Shown here: positions 26,273 to 35,849 of the stretch, piece after piece
Layout of the letters: each line of letters opens with the position of its first letter
How positions within the stretch are numbered: the stretch's first letter is position 1
Position numbers and translations under genes: made by a program
The notes under the pieces: model-generated
Told to the model about the DNA's origin: nothing
Database searches by the model: none
The model's input: only the letters and a program-made list of their open reading frames with translations
DNA from: an uncultured Lachnospiraceae bacterium
GTDB lineage: Bacteria; Bacillota; Clostridia; Lachnospirales; Lachnospiraceae
DNA: 64,000 bases
NCBI GenBank assembly: GCA_947648875.1
Contig: CANSPM010000001.1
Coordinates: 62,001-126,000 of the forward strand
Reading direction: 5' to 3'

Positions 26273-27868
26273 ATGAAGTCAGAATTTGAGCATGATGCCA
26301 CACCTACATGGAGTGGTTTTATATATCAGGGCCATGTGGCGGTTTATTTAGCGGTGCGGAAGATTTGTGATCTGCTGGAGCCACCGTATTTTATGGAAGT
26401 ACAGGAAATTGCCGCATCGTTTAAGCTGGAAGTGGAGAATTGGGAAGATGTGGCTGTTTTCAACGAGGATGAACAGGGAAAGCATTATGTCTCAATACAT
26501 CAGGTCAAAAACAGGAGAGAACAAAATATTGGGGCATACAAAAAGCCGCTTGTGCAATTGTTGTTAGAAAAAAGTAAGCTGGAGGAATTGGGGCTGGGGA
26601 TACCGGAGGCATATTTGCATACAAGCAGTGAAATCACTGAAGAGGAAAATATTATCAATCAGTTCCTGCAAAATTGGAATAATAAGGTTCTGGAATTTTA
26701 TAATGATTTGGAGACTCTCAAGGATCAGGAGATAGAGGAAAATGGCAAGAAGGAGTTTCAACAGAAAGTGAGCGCTGTGATTGGGGAGGAACCTATAGGA
26801 CTTAACAGGTCAAAATATTCAGATATACTAAAAAGTATTAAGAGTTGTATTCAGAATGATCAAGAGGTAAGTATATTAAAAGAAAATATAGAAAGTTTGT
26901 GGAACTACCTGAAAAATGAATTGGCAGTCGAAGGTATGGGAGCAGACGCAGGAATATATATTTATGATGACAATACAAGAGGCTGTGATGTAGAAAATCT
27001 TTTTGCAAAGATAGTTAGACAGGTAATGCGGTACAAAGAAATTACACATAGTCCTGAGCAATTGACATTGGAACAATTTGAATATATAGCGGATAAGCTG
27101 CTGGATTATATAAGAAAATTTATCTCAAAAAGACATTGCTTAATGCAGAAAAATAAGGAATATGCAAAAGAATTTTCATTTGCAGAAGTAATAGCGATTT
27201 TAGATAACCACGTACGGTATATTGAAAAAGAGGCTAATATTATGGCGCTTAAAAGGAAATATGACGAGGCGATGTCCCAATTTTGCAGAGTTATTTGTAA
27301 ATATAAATGCAAAGAGGAAAACGATCATGAATGTAGACTGCTGTATCCGGAATATAGTATAACGGATCTGGATGAAGAGAGCTTTATAAGTATGTGCTTT
27401 GGATATAATCCAGATTGCGACAAGGGAATAGAGGATCGCATGTGTGTAGGAAAGTTGCTTAACAGCGATGGACTGCAAAATTCCGTTTTTTTAGTATTAA
27501 AGGAGTGTGCGGAAGAGTTCTTCAGACAGGAAAAGGACAAAACAAGAGTAGTGATAAATGACGTAAATAAAAATGCGTTTTTGACGGCGATTTCAAGCAG
27601 ATATGTTGATGTTGCAATAGAAAATATTGTAAAGGGAATCAATAACAATACTGCTATGGTAAGCTCTGTGTTTGAGGCGGACGAATTGATTACGGAGCGA
27701 TTGAACTCAGCTGAGGAAGAGATATGGGATAGCAGTTTTTGTGATATAGAGGAGAAATATTTAAGCGAAAGGGCGAAGGAGAATAGTGACATTATCCGGG
27801 ATAGTATTTGCGCTCCAAAGAAACCTGCATTTGTTACTGCTGAGGAATTGATGAGAAGGCTGCAATAA
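26273..27868 (+). CDS. ABC-3C system effector: nuclease-like N-terminus plus conserved C-terminal region
   Basis: This 531-residue protein is the first gene of a three-gene AT-rich operon. The N-terminus (HDATPTWSGFIYQGHVAVYL) followed by E-D59-V and the strand HYVSIHQVKN (Q77-V-K79) has the layout of a restriction-endonuclease-like fold with a D...QxK centre, as in Cap4-like and ABC-3C nuclease effectors. The C-terminal half is helical with a cysteine cluster C338-X3-C-X3-C-X7-C354 that could bind zinc. The family assignment rests on these patterns plus the neighbours: a middle-size protein and a Rad50-like ATPase. The expected role is DNA cleavage in response to invading nucleic acid, controlled by the ATPase. 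Cytoplasmic. I am fairly sure of the system type and less sure of the catalytic residues. Confidence 0.7.
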   Translation: MKSEFEHDATPTWSGFIYQGHVAVYLAVRKICDLLEPPYFMEVQEIAASFKLEVENWEDVAVFNEDEQGKHYVSIHQVKNRREQNIGAYKKPLVQLLLEKSKLEELGLGIPEAYLHTSSEITEEENIINQFLQNWNNKVLEFYNDLETLKDQEIEENGKKEFQQKVSAVIGEEPIGLNRSKYSDILKSIKSCIQNDQEVSILKENIESLWNYLKNELAVEGMGADAGIYIYDDNTRGCDVENLFAKIVRQVMRYKEITHSPEQLTLEQFEYIADKLLDYIRKFISKRHCLMQKNKEYAKEFSFAEVIAILDNHVRYIEKEANIMALKRKYDEAMSQFCRVICKYKCKEENDHECRLLYPEYSITDLDEESFISMCFGYNPDCDKGIEDRMCVGKLLNSDGLQNSVFLVLKECAEEFFRQEKDKTRVVINDVNKNAFLTAISSRYVDVAIENIVKGINNNTAMVSSVFEADELITERLNSAEEEIWDSSFCDIEEKYLSERAKENSDIIRDSICAPKKPAFVTAEELMRRLQ

Positions 27869-27904
27869 ATCTGGGAATTTTCTAAAAGAACAGGAGAGAA
27901 AGAT

Positions 27905-28657
27905 ATGCGAGAGTTTATCAAATCATTTGCAGGTGATAACTGCTGGGATTTTTCTTATAAAGAGTATAATTTTCTGTTTGTTGAGCAAAAGTATCAATCT
28001 TTTTATTTGTTCTATTTTCCCTCTGACAGAGAGCAGTTACTGAAACTAAAGGAAGAGTCCGGAGATATTTTTCGGGCCATTAAAGGAAGTGAAAGTTATT
28101 GCTCAGATATGGATAAAAATATAACCTGTATTCTGTGCCTGGAGGTAGATGAGAATGCATATTATGAAACAAACGCATCTGGAAAAGTCAGTGATTTGGG
28201 TAAAATCATATGCCTCGTGGAGGAAGATTTGAACTATTTTAAGAAGAATGTACTTTTATATACAAAAAAGATGGACATATTTTCACAAGAACATATAGGC
28301 TGCTTGGAGTCCCTTTGTCAGGAATACTTCACGGAAGAGAATTTCCAGTCTTATAAAAAATCATACAGTGGGAATATAGAATATGACTTTTTAGTTAACC
28401 TGTTTATTAAGATTCCATTTCTCAGTTTTGGCGGATATCAACCAGGAAACCGCAAAGAGTACCAATCCATGGAGTCCTTCATTCAGGGCAGGCTGACAGA
28501 AAAAGCGTTAGATTTGGGATTTATAGAAAAAATATGTGTTGAACTCGAAGGGATATTACAGGACGAAAATGCTTTATATGAGTACCTTGACGCATTGGTG
28601 AAAGAGCCGGCAAATGAGGCTGTTATGCCAAAGGAGGAACAGAAACATGAGGATTAA
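27905..28657 (+). CDS. ABC-3C middle component candidate
   Basis: This 250-residue protein lies between the effector and the ATPase genes, the position of the 'middle component' in ABC-three-component conflict systems. GGAGAG lies before ATG 27905. It starts MREFIKSFAGDNCWDFSYKE and contains alternating beta strands (YNFLFVEQKYQSFYLFYFPS) and a helical segment (GKIICLVEEDLNYFKKNVLL), with no catalytic motif that I can see. Its last 11 bases overlap the start of the ATPase gene, so production of the two is coupled. In this family the middle component is thought to bridge the ATPase and the effector. The assignment depends mostly on context. Confidence 0.6.
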   Translation: MREFIKSFAGDNCWDFSYKEYNFLFVEQKYQSFYLFYFPSDREQLLKLKEESGDIFRAIKGSESYCSDMDKNITCILCLEVDENAYYETNASGKVSDLGKIICLVEEDLNYFKKNVLLYTKKMDIFSQEHIGCLESLCQEYFTEENFQSYKKSYSGNIEYDFLVNLFIKIPFLSFGGYQPGNRKEYQSMESFIQGRLTEKALDLGFIEKICVELEGILQDENALYEYLDALVKEPANEAVMPKEEQKHED

Positions 28658-31082
28658 AAGCCTTGAAATGAAGAATTTTAAACTATTTGATGAAAAATTT
28701 GACAAAATGCAGGATATTGCGAGGACCGATCTGATTTTGCTAAACGGTCCTAACGGATATGGAAAAACAACGATCTTTGACGCGCTGGAACTTGCTTTGA
28801 CCGGTGAGATAAAAAGAATTAAAACATATAACAAAGAATTAGGAGTATCCAAAAGTGAAAAACCTAAAAGAAAAATATTGATTGCGGATCCCTCTGAGGA
28901 AGCATACGTAAATGTAATATTGGAAGAGTGTGGAAATGAACTGAAGGTGGAGCGTTTTTATGAAAAACCTTTGTGTACTCAGGGAAATAAGGATTCTCAG
29001 GATAATAATCCCCACAAGATCTTTGATAAATTTCAGTTAAGGCTTTATTATAATGGTGAGGAGATAAAACAGGAGGAAGAAAGAACTCATATTTTAAAAT
29101 GTCATAATTTAAATGGTATAAAGGATTTCTTTGACAAATGTTGTTTTCTCTCACAGGATGAACATTTACAGTTTTTGAAAGAGACAAAAAAGGATAAGTC
29201 GATGGCGCTGGGATTTCTGTTTCAGCTGCCTGAGGAACGGCAAAAAGAACTGGACAGGGTAAATGCCATTTTAGGTTTTATACAAAATTCCAATACAAAA
29301 ATTAATGTAGGATATCTGAAAAAGTTTGAAAATCTGGAGAACGGCTTAAAAGAAGAGATTAAAAATCTGGAGAGCAAATGGAATAATACTTTAGCTGATC
29401 AGGATGAAGGAAAGCAGCCAAAGGTTGAATACGCGTGTCTATTCCCGAATAAAGAGTTTAATTGGGACAGAGAAAAACCATTTCTTAAAGATGAGGAATT
29501 CGACCAGGCGTTTAAGATATTGGAAAGGCTGGACTACTATGCAAAAAATCAGGAAGCGTGTAAGAAATATATTTGGAATAAGCCGTACAGAGAATTACTG
29601 AAGCCTTTTAAGGGTACAGAAAATATCTTATATGAGGAGAATGAGCTTGAGTATGCGTTTCGCTTTTTTCCCTTATTACGGAATGGATCAAGACTTGAAG
29701 ACAGGTATCAAAGGCAGCAGCAGTTGGAATTACTCAAACAGAGTCTGGATAAGCGGGATATCTATAATCTGAATTGGACGCTTGTGGCCAGTGAAAATCT
29801 TTTAACGGAAGATATGATTGAACTGGCCAAAAAGGATATTGAGCAGGTGAGAACATTGGAACAGGTTCAGGGAACAATCGACCAGGTACTTACAGAGATC
29901 AGCAATACCAGAACGATCTTATTGCGTCAGGCCAGGGAGGCGATGGAGCAGAAGGCGATTTCGGATGGGGAATGTCCGTTTTGTGGAAACGTCTATGGCA
30001 AGTGGGAGATATTGGAGCGGCATATTTCAGAGGAAAAAGAGAAATTGCTTTCTGTAAGTAATGGAAACGTAGCGGAAATACAGAATCGAAAAGACGATAT
30101 CTATGAAAAATATTTAGACGGAATTGCTGCATCGGCGCAAGCTATTTTGCAGGATTGGGTGCCGGAGACGATCTATAAAAAATGCCTGGAGATAAAAAAG
30201 TATAAAGCAGAACTGAATAAAATAGAGGTGCTTCTCAAAAAAATAAATAGTGGTCTTCCCGTGGAATATCAGGAAGATATGACTAAAACAGCCAGAGATT
30301 ATGAGAACTTGGTTCAAACAATAAAAAATAACTTAAAGGCGATTCCAGATGAGATGCAAGAACAATTGGACTTAAGAGATTTCTGGAGAGACTTTGCGTA
30401 TTATTATGATGGAAGCGAAGATAAGTTCAGCGAAAAAACAGTCTTCAAGTTACAGTCAAAGAGAAGCTATATTATGAAATTTTTTTTAAATTCTCAAAGA
30501 AATCTGCTTTTCACTAAAAAAGGAGAGCTTTTAAAAACAGAGAAAAGGCATAAAAAATTACAGGAAATGTATGATTTGCTTTCAGAGTATAAAAAAGCAA
30601 TAGAGACGGGAGTGACAGACTATAAACAAACGGTTATTCAGGATATTGAGCCCTTACTGCATGTGTACACCGCGAAAATCCTACAGCAGAAATTTTGCGG
30701 AAAGAGTATCTTCATACAGACAGATGAAAACATGCGGAATTTCCAACTGACACATTCGGAAGAGGATAATCAGGATATTCTATACAACATGAGTTCAGGG
30801 CAGCTTGCGGCAGTTTCCCTGTCTTTTCTGCTCTGTATGCATCAAGTATACGCAAAACAGCAATCATTGCCCATTTTACTGATCGATGACCCTGTTCAGA
30901 CAATTGATGATGTAAATATGGTAGGGCTGGTGGATATTTTACGATTTGAATTTCAGGATACGCAGATTTTCATATCGACACATGAGCAGAGATTTGAGTG
31001 GTATCTGAAATACAAATATGAAAAGGCTCAAAAGATAATTCAATCGTACAATATGAAAAATATAGTATTGCAGACAGAATGA
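28647..31082 (+). CDS. Rad50/SMC-like ABC ATPase of the ABC-3C system
   Basis: This 811-residue ATPase starts at ATG 28647 behind AAGGAGGAAC and overlaps the upstream stop. Motifs: MRIKSLEMKNFKLFDE, Walker A GPNGYGKT (34-41), a Q-loop region CCFLSQDEHLQF, a long helical middle, a CPFC pair (443-446) at the tip as in Rad50 zinc hooks, signature NMSSGQ (714-719), Walker B ILLIDDP (743-749) followed by VQTIDD, and a switch-histidine STHEQ (H779). The IDDPVQTIDD form, with Asp in the usual Glu place, is typical of the ABC-3C and RecF-like defence ATPases rather than of transporters or chromosomal SMC. It probably senses DNA ends or replication forks and gates the nuclease-like effector. Base composition is much poorer in GC than in the flanking genes. 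Confidence 0.82.
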   Translation: MRIKSLEMKNFKLFDEKFDKMQDIARTDLILLNGPNGYGKTTIFDALELALTGEIKRIKTYNKELGVSKSEKPKRKILIADPSEEAYVNVILEECGNELKVERFYEKPLCTQGNKDSQDNNPHKIFDKFQLRLYYNGEEIKQEEERTHILKCHNLNGIKDFFDKCCFLSQDEHLQFLKETKKDKSMALGFLFQLPEERQKELDRVNAILGFIQNSNTKINVGYLKKFENLENGLKEEIKNLESKWNNTLADQDEGKQPKVEYACLFPNKEFNWDREKPFLKDEEFDQAFKILERLDYYAKNQEACKKYIWNKPYRELLKPFKGTENILYEENELEYAFRFFPLLRNGSRLEDRYQRQQQLELLKQSLDKRDIYNLNWTLVASENLLTEDMIELAKKDIEQVRTLEQVQGTIDQVLTEISNTRTILLRQAREAMEQKAISDGECPFCGNVYGKWEILERHISEEKEKLLSVSNGNVAEIQNRKDDIYEKYLDGIAASAQAILQDWVPETIYKKCLEIKKYKAELNKIEVLLKKINSGLPVEYQEDMTKTARDYENLVQTIKNNLKAIPDEMQEQLDLRDFWRDFAYYYDGSEDKFSEKTVFKLQSKRSYIMKFFLNSQRNLLFTKKGELLKTEKRHKKLQEMYDLLSEYKKAIETGVTDYKQTVIQDIEPLLHVYTAKILQQKFCGKSIFIQTDENMRNFQLTHSEEDNQDILYNMSSGQLAAVSLSFLLCMHQVYAKQQSLPILLIDDPVQTIDDVNMVGLVDILRFEFQDTQIFISTHEQRFEWYLKYKYEKAQKIIQSYNMKNIVLQTE

Positions 31083-31298
31083 TGCTTAAGGAAATTCTTT
31101 TCCGTAGGGCGTTCTGGAATACCCTGAGAAAATATATTAAGATGGTCAGGACATAAGGGTTAAATCTTGTTTGGTGGGCACTATCAGTCACTTTTTCCGC
31201 AAACGCATAATCTTCGTTTTTTGGTACACACTACCTGCTATACAATTCTGTGCCTCAAAGGCGGCGGAATCCAAATCCAGGAAAAGGAGTGTACAAAA

Positions 31299-31733
31299 AT
31301 GATAGAGGACGATACGATCAAACTGCTCAGGGAGTGTAATGCGGGAGTCAAAATGGGCATTTCCTCTCTGGATGACGTGATGGATCATGTGAGAGACCAG
31401 AATCTGAAAAATCTGCTGATCCAGAGCAAGGAGACACATTCCAGGCTGGGAAGCGAGACCCATCAGTACCTGATGAAATGTCAGGACGACGGCAAGGAGC
31501 CGGGAACCATGGCCAAGATGATGTCCTGGATGAAGACGAACATGAAACTGGTAGGCGATGACTCAGACCGGGTGGTGGCTGATTTGGTGACGGACGGCTG
31601 CAACATGGGGGTAAAGTTTCTGTACAAATATCTGCACCAGTACCCGGCGGCCGACGAGGACTGTAAGAAATTGACAGAAAAGATCATCCGCGCGGAGGAG
31701 TCGCTGGTCAAGGATCTTCGGGAGTACCTGTAA
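31299..31733 (+). CDS. Helical-bundle protein, ferritin-like DUF2383 type (tentative)
   Basis: This 144-residue protein starts at 31299 (AAAGGAG upstream, MIEDDTIKLLRECNAGVKMG). It is almost entirely helical, with four amphipathic helices and repeated acidic/His positions (KETHSRLGSETHQYLMKC). The pattern resembles four-helix-bundle proteins of the DUF2383/PA2169 type, but I am not certain. It is GC-rich like the chromosome and lies outside the ABC-3C island, so it marks the right boundary. A strong terminator follows at 31803-31829. Possible role in metal or stress handling is speculation. Confidence 0.6.
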   Translation: MIEDDTIKLLRECNAGVKMGISSLDDVMDHVRDQNLKNLLIQSKETHSRLGSETHQYLMKCQDDGKEPGTMAKMMSWMKTNMKLVGDDSDRVVADLVTDGCNMGVKFLYKYLHQYPAADEDCKKLTEKIIRAEESLVKDLREYL

Positions 31734-31802
31734 GGATTTCATAGGAATATCAGGTTCGTATATATCATAAAAATTTATCAGGTGAGGCATATTTTATGGT
31801 GA

Positions 31803-31836
31803 GGCGGTACGACGTAAAGTTGTACCGCCGCAATGA
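31803..31836 (+). terminator. Terminator after the helical-bundle gene
   Basis: GGCGGTACGAC (31803-31813), five-base loop, GTTGTACCGCC (31819-31829), followed by GCAATGATTTTTT. Confidence 0.75.
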
Positions 31837-31923
31837 TTTTTTGGATCGATTTTTGTAGACAGGATTGGAAGAAAGTCACAAACGAAAATGCAAGCGTTTA
31901 TTGCGTGATGCAGGATGTACCGC

Positions 31924-31952
31924 TTGACATCTATAAGCAAGTGTGCTATGCT
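31924..31952 (+). promoter_or_regulatory. Promoter for the DegV gene
   Basis: TTGACA (31924-31929), 17 bp, TATGCT (31947-31952), about 65 bp upstream of the start codon. Confidence 0.75.
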
Positions 31953-32018
31953 TCTATAAATTTGAATCTCAAAATATTTGAACTTCAAAATTATATGGCA
32001 TATAAAAGGAGAATGCGT

Positions 32019-32870
32019 ATGAGCATAAGGATTGTAACGGATTCCGGAGCGGATATTCCCCAGGGCTTTCGGGATGACCTGACGATACTCCCCATGCATG
32101 TGTATTTTGGGGAAAAGGAATTTCTGGACGGAGTGAGCCTGACGCACCGACAGTTTTACGAACTGTTGATAGAGTCGGAAGAATTACCCAAGACCAGTCA
32201 AATTCCTCCCTATGAGTTTGAACAGGTCTATGAGCAGGCAGTGGCAGCGGGAGAACAGGTGGTGGTAGTCACCATATCCGGCAAACTCTCCGGCACTTAT
32301 CAGAGCGCTTGTGTAGCGGCGGAGGAATATGAAGGCAAGGTATTTGTGGTGGATAGCTTAAACGCTACACTGGGTGAGCGATGTCTGGTGGATTATGCCC
32401 TTCGGCTGAAAGATCAGGGGAAGACGGCGGAGGAGATTGCGGCTCAACTTAAGCAGGCCCGAAAGAGGATTCGCCTGCTGGCCCTGCTGGATACGCTGGA
32501 ATACCTGAAAAAGGGAGGCCGAATTTCAAAGTCTGTGGCTATGGTAGGGGGAATGTTGTCCATTAAGCCCGTAATTTCCGTAGTGGACGGCGAGGTAGTC
32601 ATGGTGGGGAAGGCCCGGGGGTCCCGTAACGGCAATAATCTGCTGGTACAGGAGATTCAGAAAGCAGGGGGCGTGGATTACACCATGCCCTATTACTTAG
32701 GCTACACTGGTCTGGATGACCATATGCTGCAAAAATATGTGGAGGACAGCCGGGCATTATGGGAAACGCATGTGGATCATCTGGATGCTACTTCCGTAGG
32801 CGGCACCATAGGGACTCACATCGGTCCAGGGGCTATAGGCGTATTCTTTTTTGCAGCGGAAGAATCTTAA
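32019..32870 (+). CDS. DegV family fatty-acid-binding protein
   Basis: This 283-residue DegV protein binds a fatty acid; in Firmicutes such proteins (FakB) present fatty acids to the kinase FakA. Features: MSIRIVTDSGADIP at the N-terminus, the SQIPPYEF loop with the conserved Ser/Thr region (KTSQ), ISGKLSGTYQSA, VVDSLNATLGE and the C-terminal GPGAIGVFFF. ATG 32019 is chosen for the AGGAG site just upstream; longer in-frame extensions contain the promoter. It is monocistronic between two terminators. Several DegV paralogues per genome are usual, so this one cannot be assigned to a particular fatty acid. Confidence 0.92.
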   Translation: MSIRIVTDSGADIPQGFRDDLTILPMHVYFGEKEFLDGVSLTHRQFYELLIESEELPKTSQIPPYEFEQVYEQAVAAGEQVVVVTISGKLSGTYQSACVAAEEYEGKVFVVDSLNATLGERCLVDYALRLKDQGKTAEEIAAQLKQARKRIRLLALLDTLEYLKKGGRISKSVAMVGGMLSIKPVISVVDGEVVMVGKARGSRNGNNLLVQEIQKAGGVDYTMPYYLGYTGLDDHMLQKYVEDSRALWETHVDHLDATSVGGTIGTHIGPGAIGVFFFAAEES

Positions 32871-32880
32871 ATAAATCTGA

Positions 32881-32919
32881 AAGGCAGGAAATTGCATGGA
32901 ATTTCCTGCCTTCAATTTT
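32881..32919. terminator. Bidirectional terminator between degV and uxuB
   Basis: AAGGCAGGAAATT (32881-32893), six-base loop, perfect complement (32900-32912), then CAATTTT. A further stem GCGGAATC/GATTCCGC (32925-32953) lies closer to the end of uxuB and may serve the minus strand. Confidence 0.8.
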
Positions 32920-32977
32920 GGACAGCGGAATCTACGCTCCGCATGGATTCCGCGGATCTGTCCCAATATAAACCATA

Positions 32978-34609
32978 CTATTTTATATATTTTTCCAGGG
33001 TCGCCTGCACTGCGCCGGGACCGGCGGACAATTCGGCAAAATAGTCTTTGACCAGGTCAGCCATGTGGATCGCTGTCAGATCCACGCCAAAGACCTTTTC
33101 GTTGGACAGCAGGGGATCTAAACGGGATAAATCCTTGGGGGTATCATCCAGCTTATAGTCCTTTACATAGGCCGTGGCAGCTTCCAGCAGGGGATCGCTG
33201 CTGGGAACAAAGGCATTGCCAGCATCATCTACTGCCATTAGATAGCGTAGCCAGCCCGCATATACCAGGGGGATCAGCTTTAAGTCTGCAACGTTCAGAT
33301 CCGGTCGCTTCTGATATGCCTTGATGGTCTCACCAAAACGAATAGCCAGTTTTTGGGAGGTGTCGGTGGCAATGCGCTGGGGAGCGTCGGGCATAAAGGG
33401 ATTGGGGATGCGTACATTGACTACGGTGTCAATGAACTCTCTGGGGTCCAGAATGCCGGGATTTACCACTACTGGCAGTCCCTCCCGATAGCCGATGATT
33501 TCTACAAAGCGTTTAAGCAGCGGGTTTTTCATCTCCTCGGACACCAAGGTGTAGCCCAGCAGACAGCCGTAAATCGCCAGGGTAGTGTGCAGAGGATTTA
33601 AACAGGTACAGACTTTCATTTTCTCCACCTTATCTACGGTTTCCCGCTCGGTGAAGATTACGCCGCCTTTTTCCAGGGCGGGTCTACCGTTGGGAAAACG
33701 GTCCTCAATCACCAGATACTCGCATTCCTCCGCGTTCACAAAAGGGGCCACATAAGTGTTTTTGCTTGTGACGGCGGCGTCCAGTCCCGCAATGCCGTCC
33801 CGGTTTAACAGGGCTTCCATTTTGGCGTCGGGTCTGGGAGTGATTTTGTCGATCATGGACCAGGGATAGGAAACGGCCTGAGGGTCCCTCACATAGGCGG
33901 CAAAACCTGCCTCCGCCAGCCCGTTTTCGCACCAGGCGTCGGCAAAGGCCCATACGGCAGCGGCCAATTTATCCCCATTGTGGGAGCAATTGTCCATGCT
34001 GACCATGGCGATGGGTTTTTTGCCGCTTACATAGCGGTGATAGAGCAGCGACACCACCTTGCCCAAATAGCTGTTCGGGGCGGGGGAACCGTTGATTCCC
34101 GGGCCGTTGTTATAATCCGCCGAAATGGCGGGCAGTACGTTCCCTCTGGCATCTGTCAGAGCATAGCCTTTCTCCGTGATGGTAAAACTGGCCATTTGCA
34201 GGGAGGGGGCGGCAAAGATCTGCTTCAAACGGTCATACTGGGACGGGTTGGCACTGTCCAGTATCAGGGACTCGGTTATGCTGCCCACTATGGTCTTTTC
34301 CACAGTGTTGTCCGCTTTCAGGGTGGCCAGGATGGAAAGGTTGTCGTGGGGCCAGTACATTTTCTCAATGATTTCGTAGTCAAAACCTTCCACGGCGATA
34401 AGCCCGGTATCCACTATGCCCTGATTTAACAGATTCTGCAGCACGTTACACTGGAAGGCCCGGAAGATATTGCCTGCCCCGAAGTGTATCCAGGCAGGGG
34501 CGGCCTCTGTTGCGGCCTTAACCTTGTCATAATCAAATTCCGGGAGGCGGTAGCCGGCCTGGAGGAAAGCCTCCCGCTGCTCCTGTATGCTCTTTCTTGT
34601 GAGTTCCAT
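32978..34609 (-). CDS. uxuB: D-fructuronate reductase / mannitol dehydrogenase family oxidoreductase
   Basis: This 543-residue NAD-dependent enzyme of the long-chain mannitol dehydrogenase family most likely interconverts D-fructuronate and D-mannonate. Visible motifs are IHFGAGNIFRAFQ (nucleotide-binding), MVSMDNCSHNGDKL (catalytic region, consensus S-x-D-N/C), FPNGRPALEKGGVIFTE and CLNPLHTTLAIYGCLL with the conserved N-x-x-H. Start 34609 follows AGAGGT. The length is near that of the Firmicutes UxuB-like group. It is downstream of uxuA in the same direction (169-bp gap with a hairpin), which makes fructuronate the natural substrate. Mannitol or altronate are alternatives within the family. 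Confidence 0.88.
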   Translation of the reverse strand: MELTRKSIQEQREAFLQAGYRLPEFDYDKVKAATEAAPAWIHFGAGNIFRAFQCNVLQNLLNQGIVDTGLIAVEGFDYEIIEKMYWPHDNLSILATLKADNTVEKTIVGSITESLILDSANPSQYDRLKQIFAAPSLQMASFTITEKGYALTDARGNVLPAISADYNNGPGINGSPAPNSYLGKVVSLLYHRYVSGKKPIAMVSMDNCSHNGDKLAAAVWAFADAWCENGLAEAGFAAYVRDPQAVSYPWSMIDKITPRPDAKMEALLNRDGIAGLDAAVTSKNTYVAPFVNAEECEYLVIEDRFPNGRPALEKGGVIFTERETVDKVEKMKVCTCLNPLHTTLAIYGCLLGYTLVSEEMKNPLLKRFVEIIGYREGLPVVVNPGILDPREFIDTVVNVRIPNPFMPDAPQRIATDTSQKLAIRFGETIKAYQKRPDLNVADLKLIPLVYAGWLRYLMAVDDAGNAFVPSSDPLLEAATAYVKDYKLDDTPKDLSRLDPLLSNEKVFGVDLTAIHMADLVKDYFAELSAGPGAVQATLEKYIK

Positions 34610-34641
34610 TTTTACCTCTTTTCTATAGGGTTGCACACTCC

Positions 34642-34662
34642 TGCGGGGAGTTGGGCCCCGCA
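34642..34662 (-). terminator. Intercistronic hairpin between uxuA and uxuB
   Basis: TGCGGGG (34642-34648), seven-base loop, CCCCGCA (34656-34662). There is no T-run; it probably tunes transcript processing or uxuB level rather than ending transcription. Confidence 0.4.
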
Positions 34663-34778
34663 ATGCATATCCCGCCGCTACAGGGGGATACGCGTCTGTG
34701 TACTTTCGCGAACTATGTCGTATCAATTTGCGCCTGCCATGCGGAAGCATAGGATACTTCCTGCATACCCGGGGTATT

Positions 34779-35849
34779 TTACTTTTGGTGCTGCTTCTCG
34801 ATAGCTTCCCACAATCCGTTCAGATATGTGGCGCCCAGCGCCCTGTCGTACAGGCCGTAGCCGGGCATGGCCACCTCATCCCAGATCATGCGCCCGTGGT
34901 CAGGACGGATGGGCCCCGTAAAGCCGATATCATACAGCGCCAGCATAATCTCGTACATGTCGAAAGTGCCGTCGCTGGACAGATGGGCGGATTCTTCAAA
35001 ATCAGTGGGGGAATTGAATTTCAGGTTACGCACATGGGCGAAGTGTATGCGGCCCTTCAGGGAGCGGATCATATCCGGCAGGTCGTTCTCCAGGTTGGTA
35101 CCGTAAGAACCGGAGCAGAAAGTTACGCCGTTGTGAGGGTTATCCACCATCTGCATCATCCGCAGGATGTTGGTTTTGTTGATGATAATGCGGGGCAGGC
35201 CAAATACACTCCAGGCAGGGTCGTCCGGATGGATGGCCATATGAATGTTGTATTTGTCACAGGTGGGCATAATGCGCTCCAGGAAATATTTCAGATTGGA
35301 AAAAAGTTTCTCGTCGTCCACATCTTTGTACATCTCGAACAAATCCTTGATGTGCGCCATGCGCTCCGGCTCCCAGCCTGGCATAACAGAACCGTTGGTA
35401 TCTCCTGCGATGGACTCAAACATTTTTTCAGGGTCCAGAGCGTCCACTGCCTCCTGGGTGTAAGCCAGTACGGTAGAGCCGTCGGGACGCATCCGGGCCA
35501 GTTCCGTTCGGGTCCAGTCAAAGACAGGCATGAAATTGTAACACACCATATGGATGTCCGCCTGTCCCAGCCTCTCCAATGTGGTAATATAATTGTCGAT
35601 ATACTGCTCCCTTTCCGGCGTGCCCACCTTGATGGCGTCGTGGATATTCACACTCTCGATGCCGGCCAGAGTAAGCCCTGCGTCCTCGATCTCCTTTTTC
35701 AGAGCCAGGATGTCCTCCATCTCCCAGGCTTCCCCGGGAGCCGTGCCGTAGAGGGTAGAGATTACTCCGGTTACACCGGGGATCTGACGAATCTGCTTTA
35801 AAGTTACTGTGTCGTACTTGCTGCCATACCAGCGTAGTGTCATCTGCAT
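34779..35849 (-). CDS. uxuA: Mannonate dehydratase
   Basis: This 356-residue enzyme dehydrates D-mannonate to 2-keto-3-deoxygluconate, the step after UxuB in glucuronate use. It begins MQMTLRWYGSKYDTVTLKQI and carries the family landmarks GVTGVISTLYG, GIESVNIHDAIKVG, HMVCYNFMPVFDWTRTEL, AIHPDDPAWSVFGLPRI, FAHVRNLKF and PIRPDHGRMIWDE, which hold the His, Asp and Cys ligands of the metal site. AGGAGGG lies seven bases before ATG 35849; a second ATG two codons later is possible. Its promoter lies about 180 bp upstream, in the shared region with the divergent AraC gene. Confidence 0.94.
   Translation of the reverse strand: MQMTLRWYGSKYDTVTLKQIRQIPGVTGVISTLYGTAPGEAWEMEDILALKKEIEDAGLTLAGIESVNIHDAIKVGTPEREQYIDNYITTLERLGQADIHMVCYNFMPVFDWTRTELARMRPDGSTVLAYTQEAVDALDPEKMFESIAGDTNGSVMPGWEPERMAHIKDLFEMYKDVDDEKLFSNLKYFLERIMPTCDKYNIHMAIHPDDPAWSVFGLPRIIINKTNILRMMQMVDNPHNGVTFCSGSYGTNLENDLPDMIRSLKGRIHFAHVRNLKFNSPTDFEESAHLSSDGTFDMYEIMLALYDIGFTGPIRPDHGRMIWDEVAMPGYGLYDRALGATYLNGLWEAIEKQHQK

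Noticed and set aside
26031..31298. Possible attachment sites flanking the ABC-3C island
   Set aside because: I found no direct repeat, integrase gene or tRNA end on either side; only the base composition marks the island.
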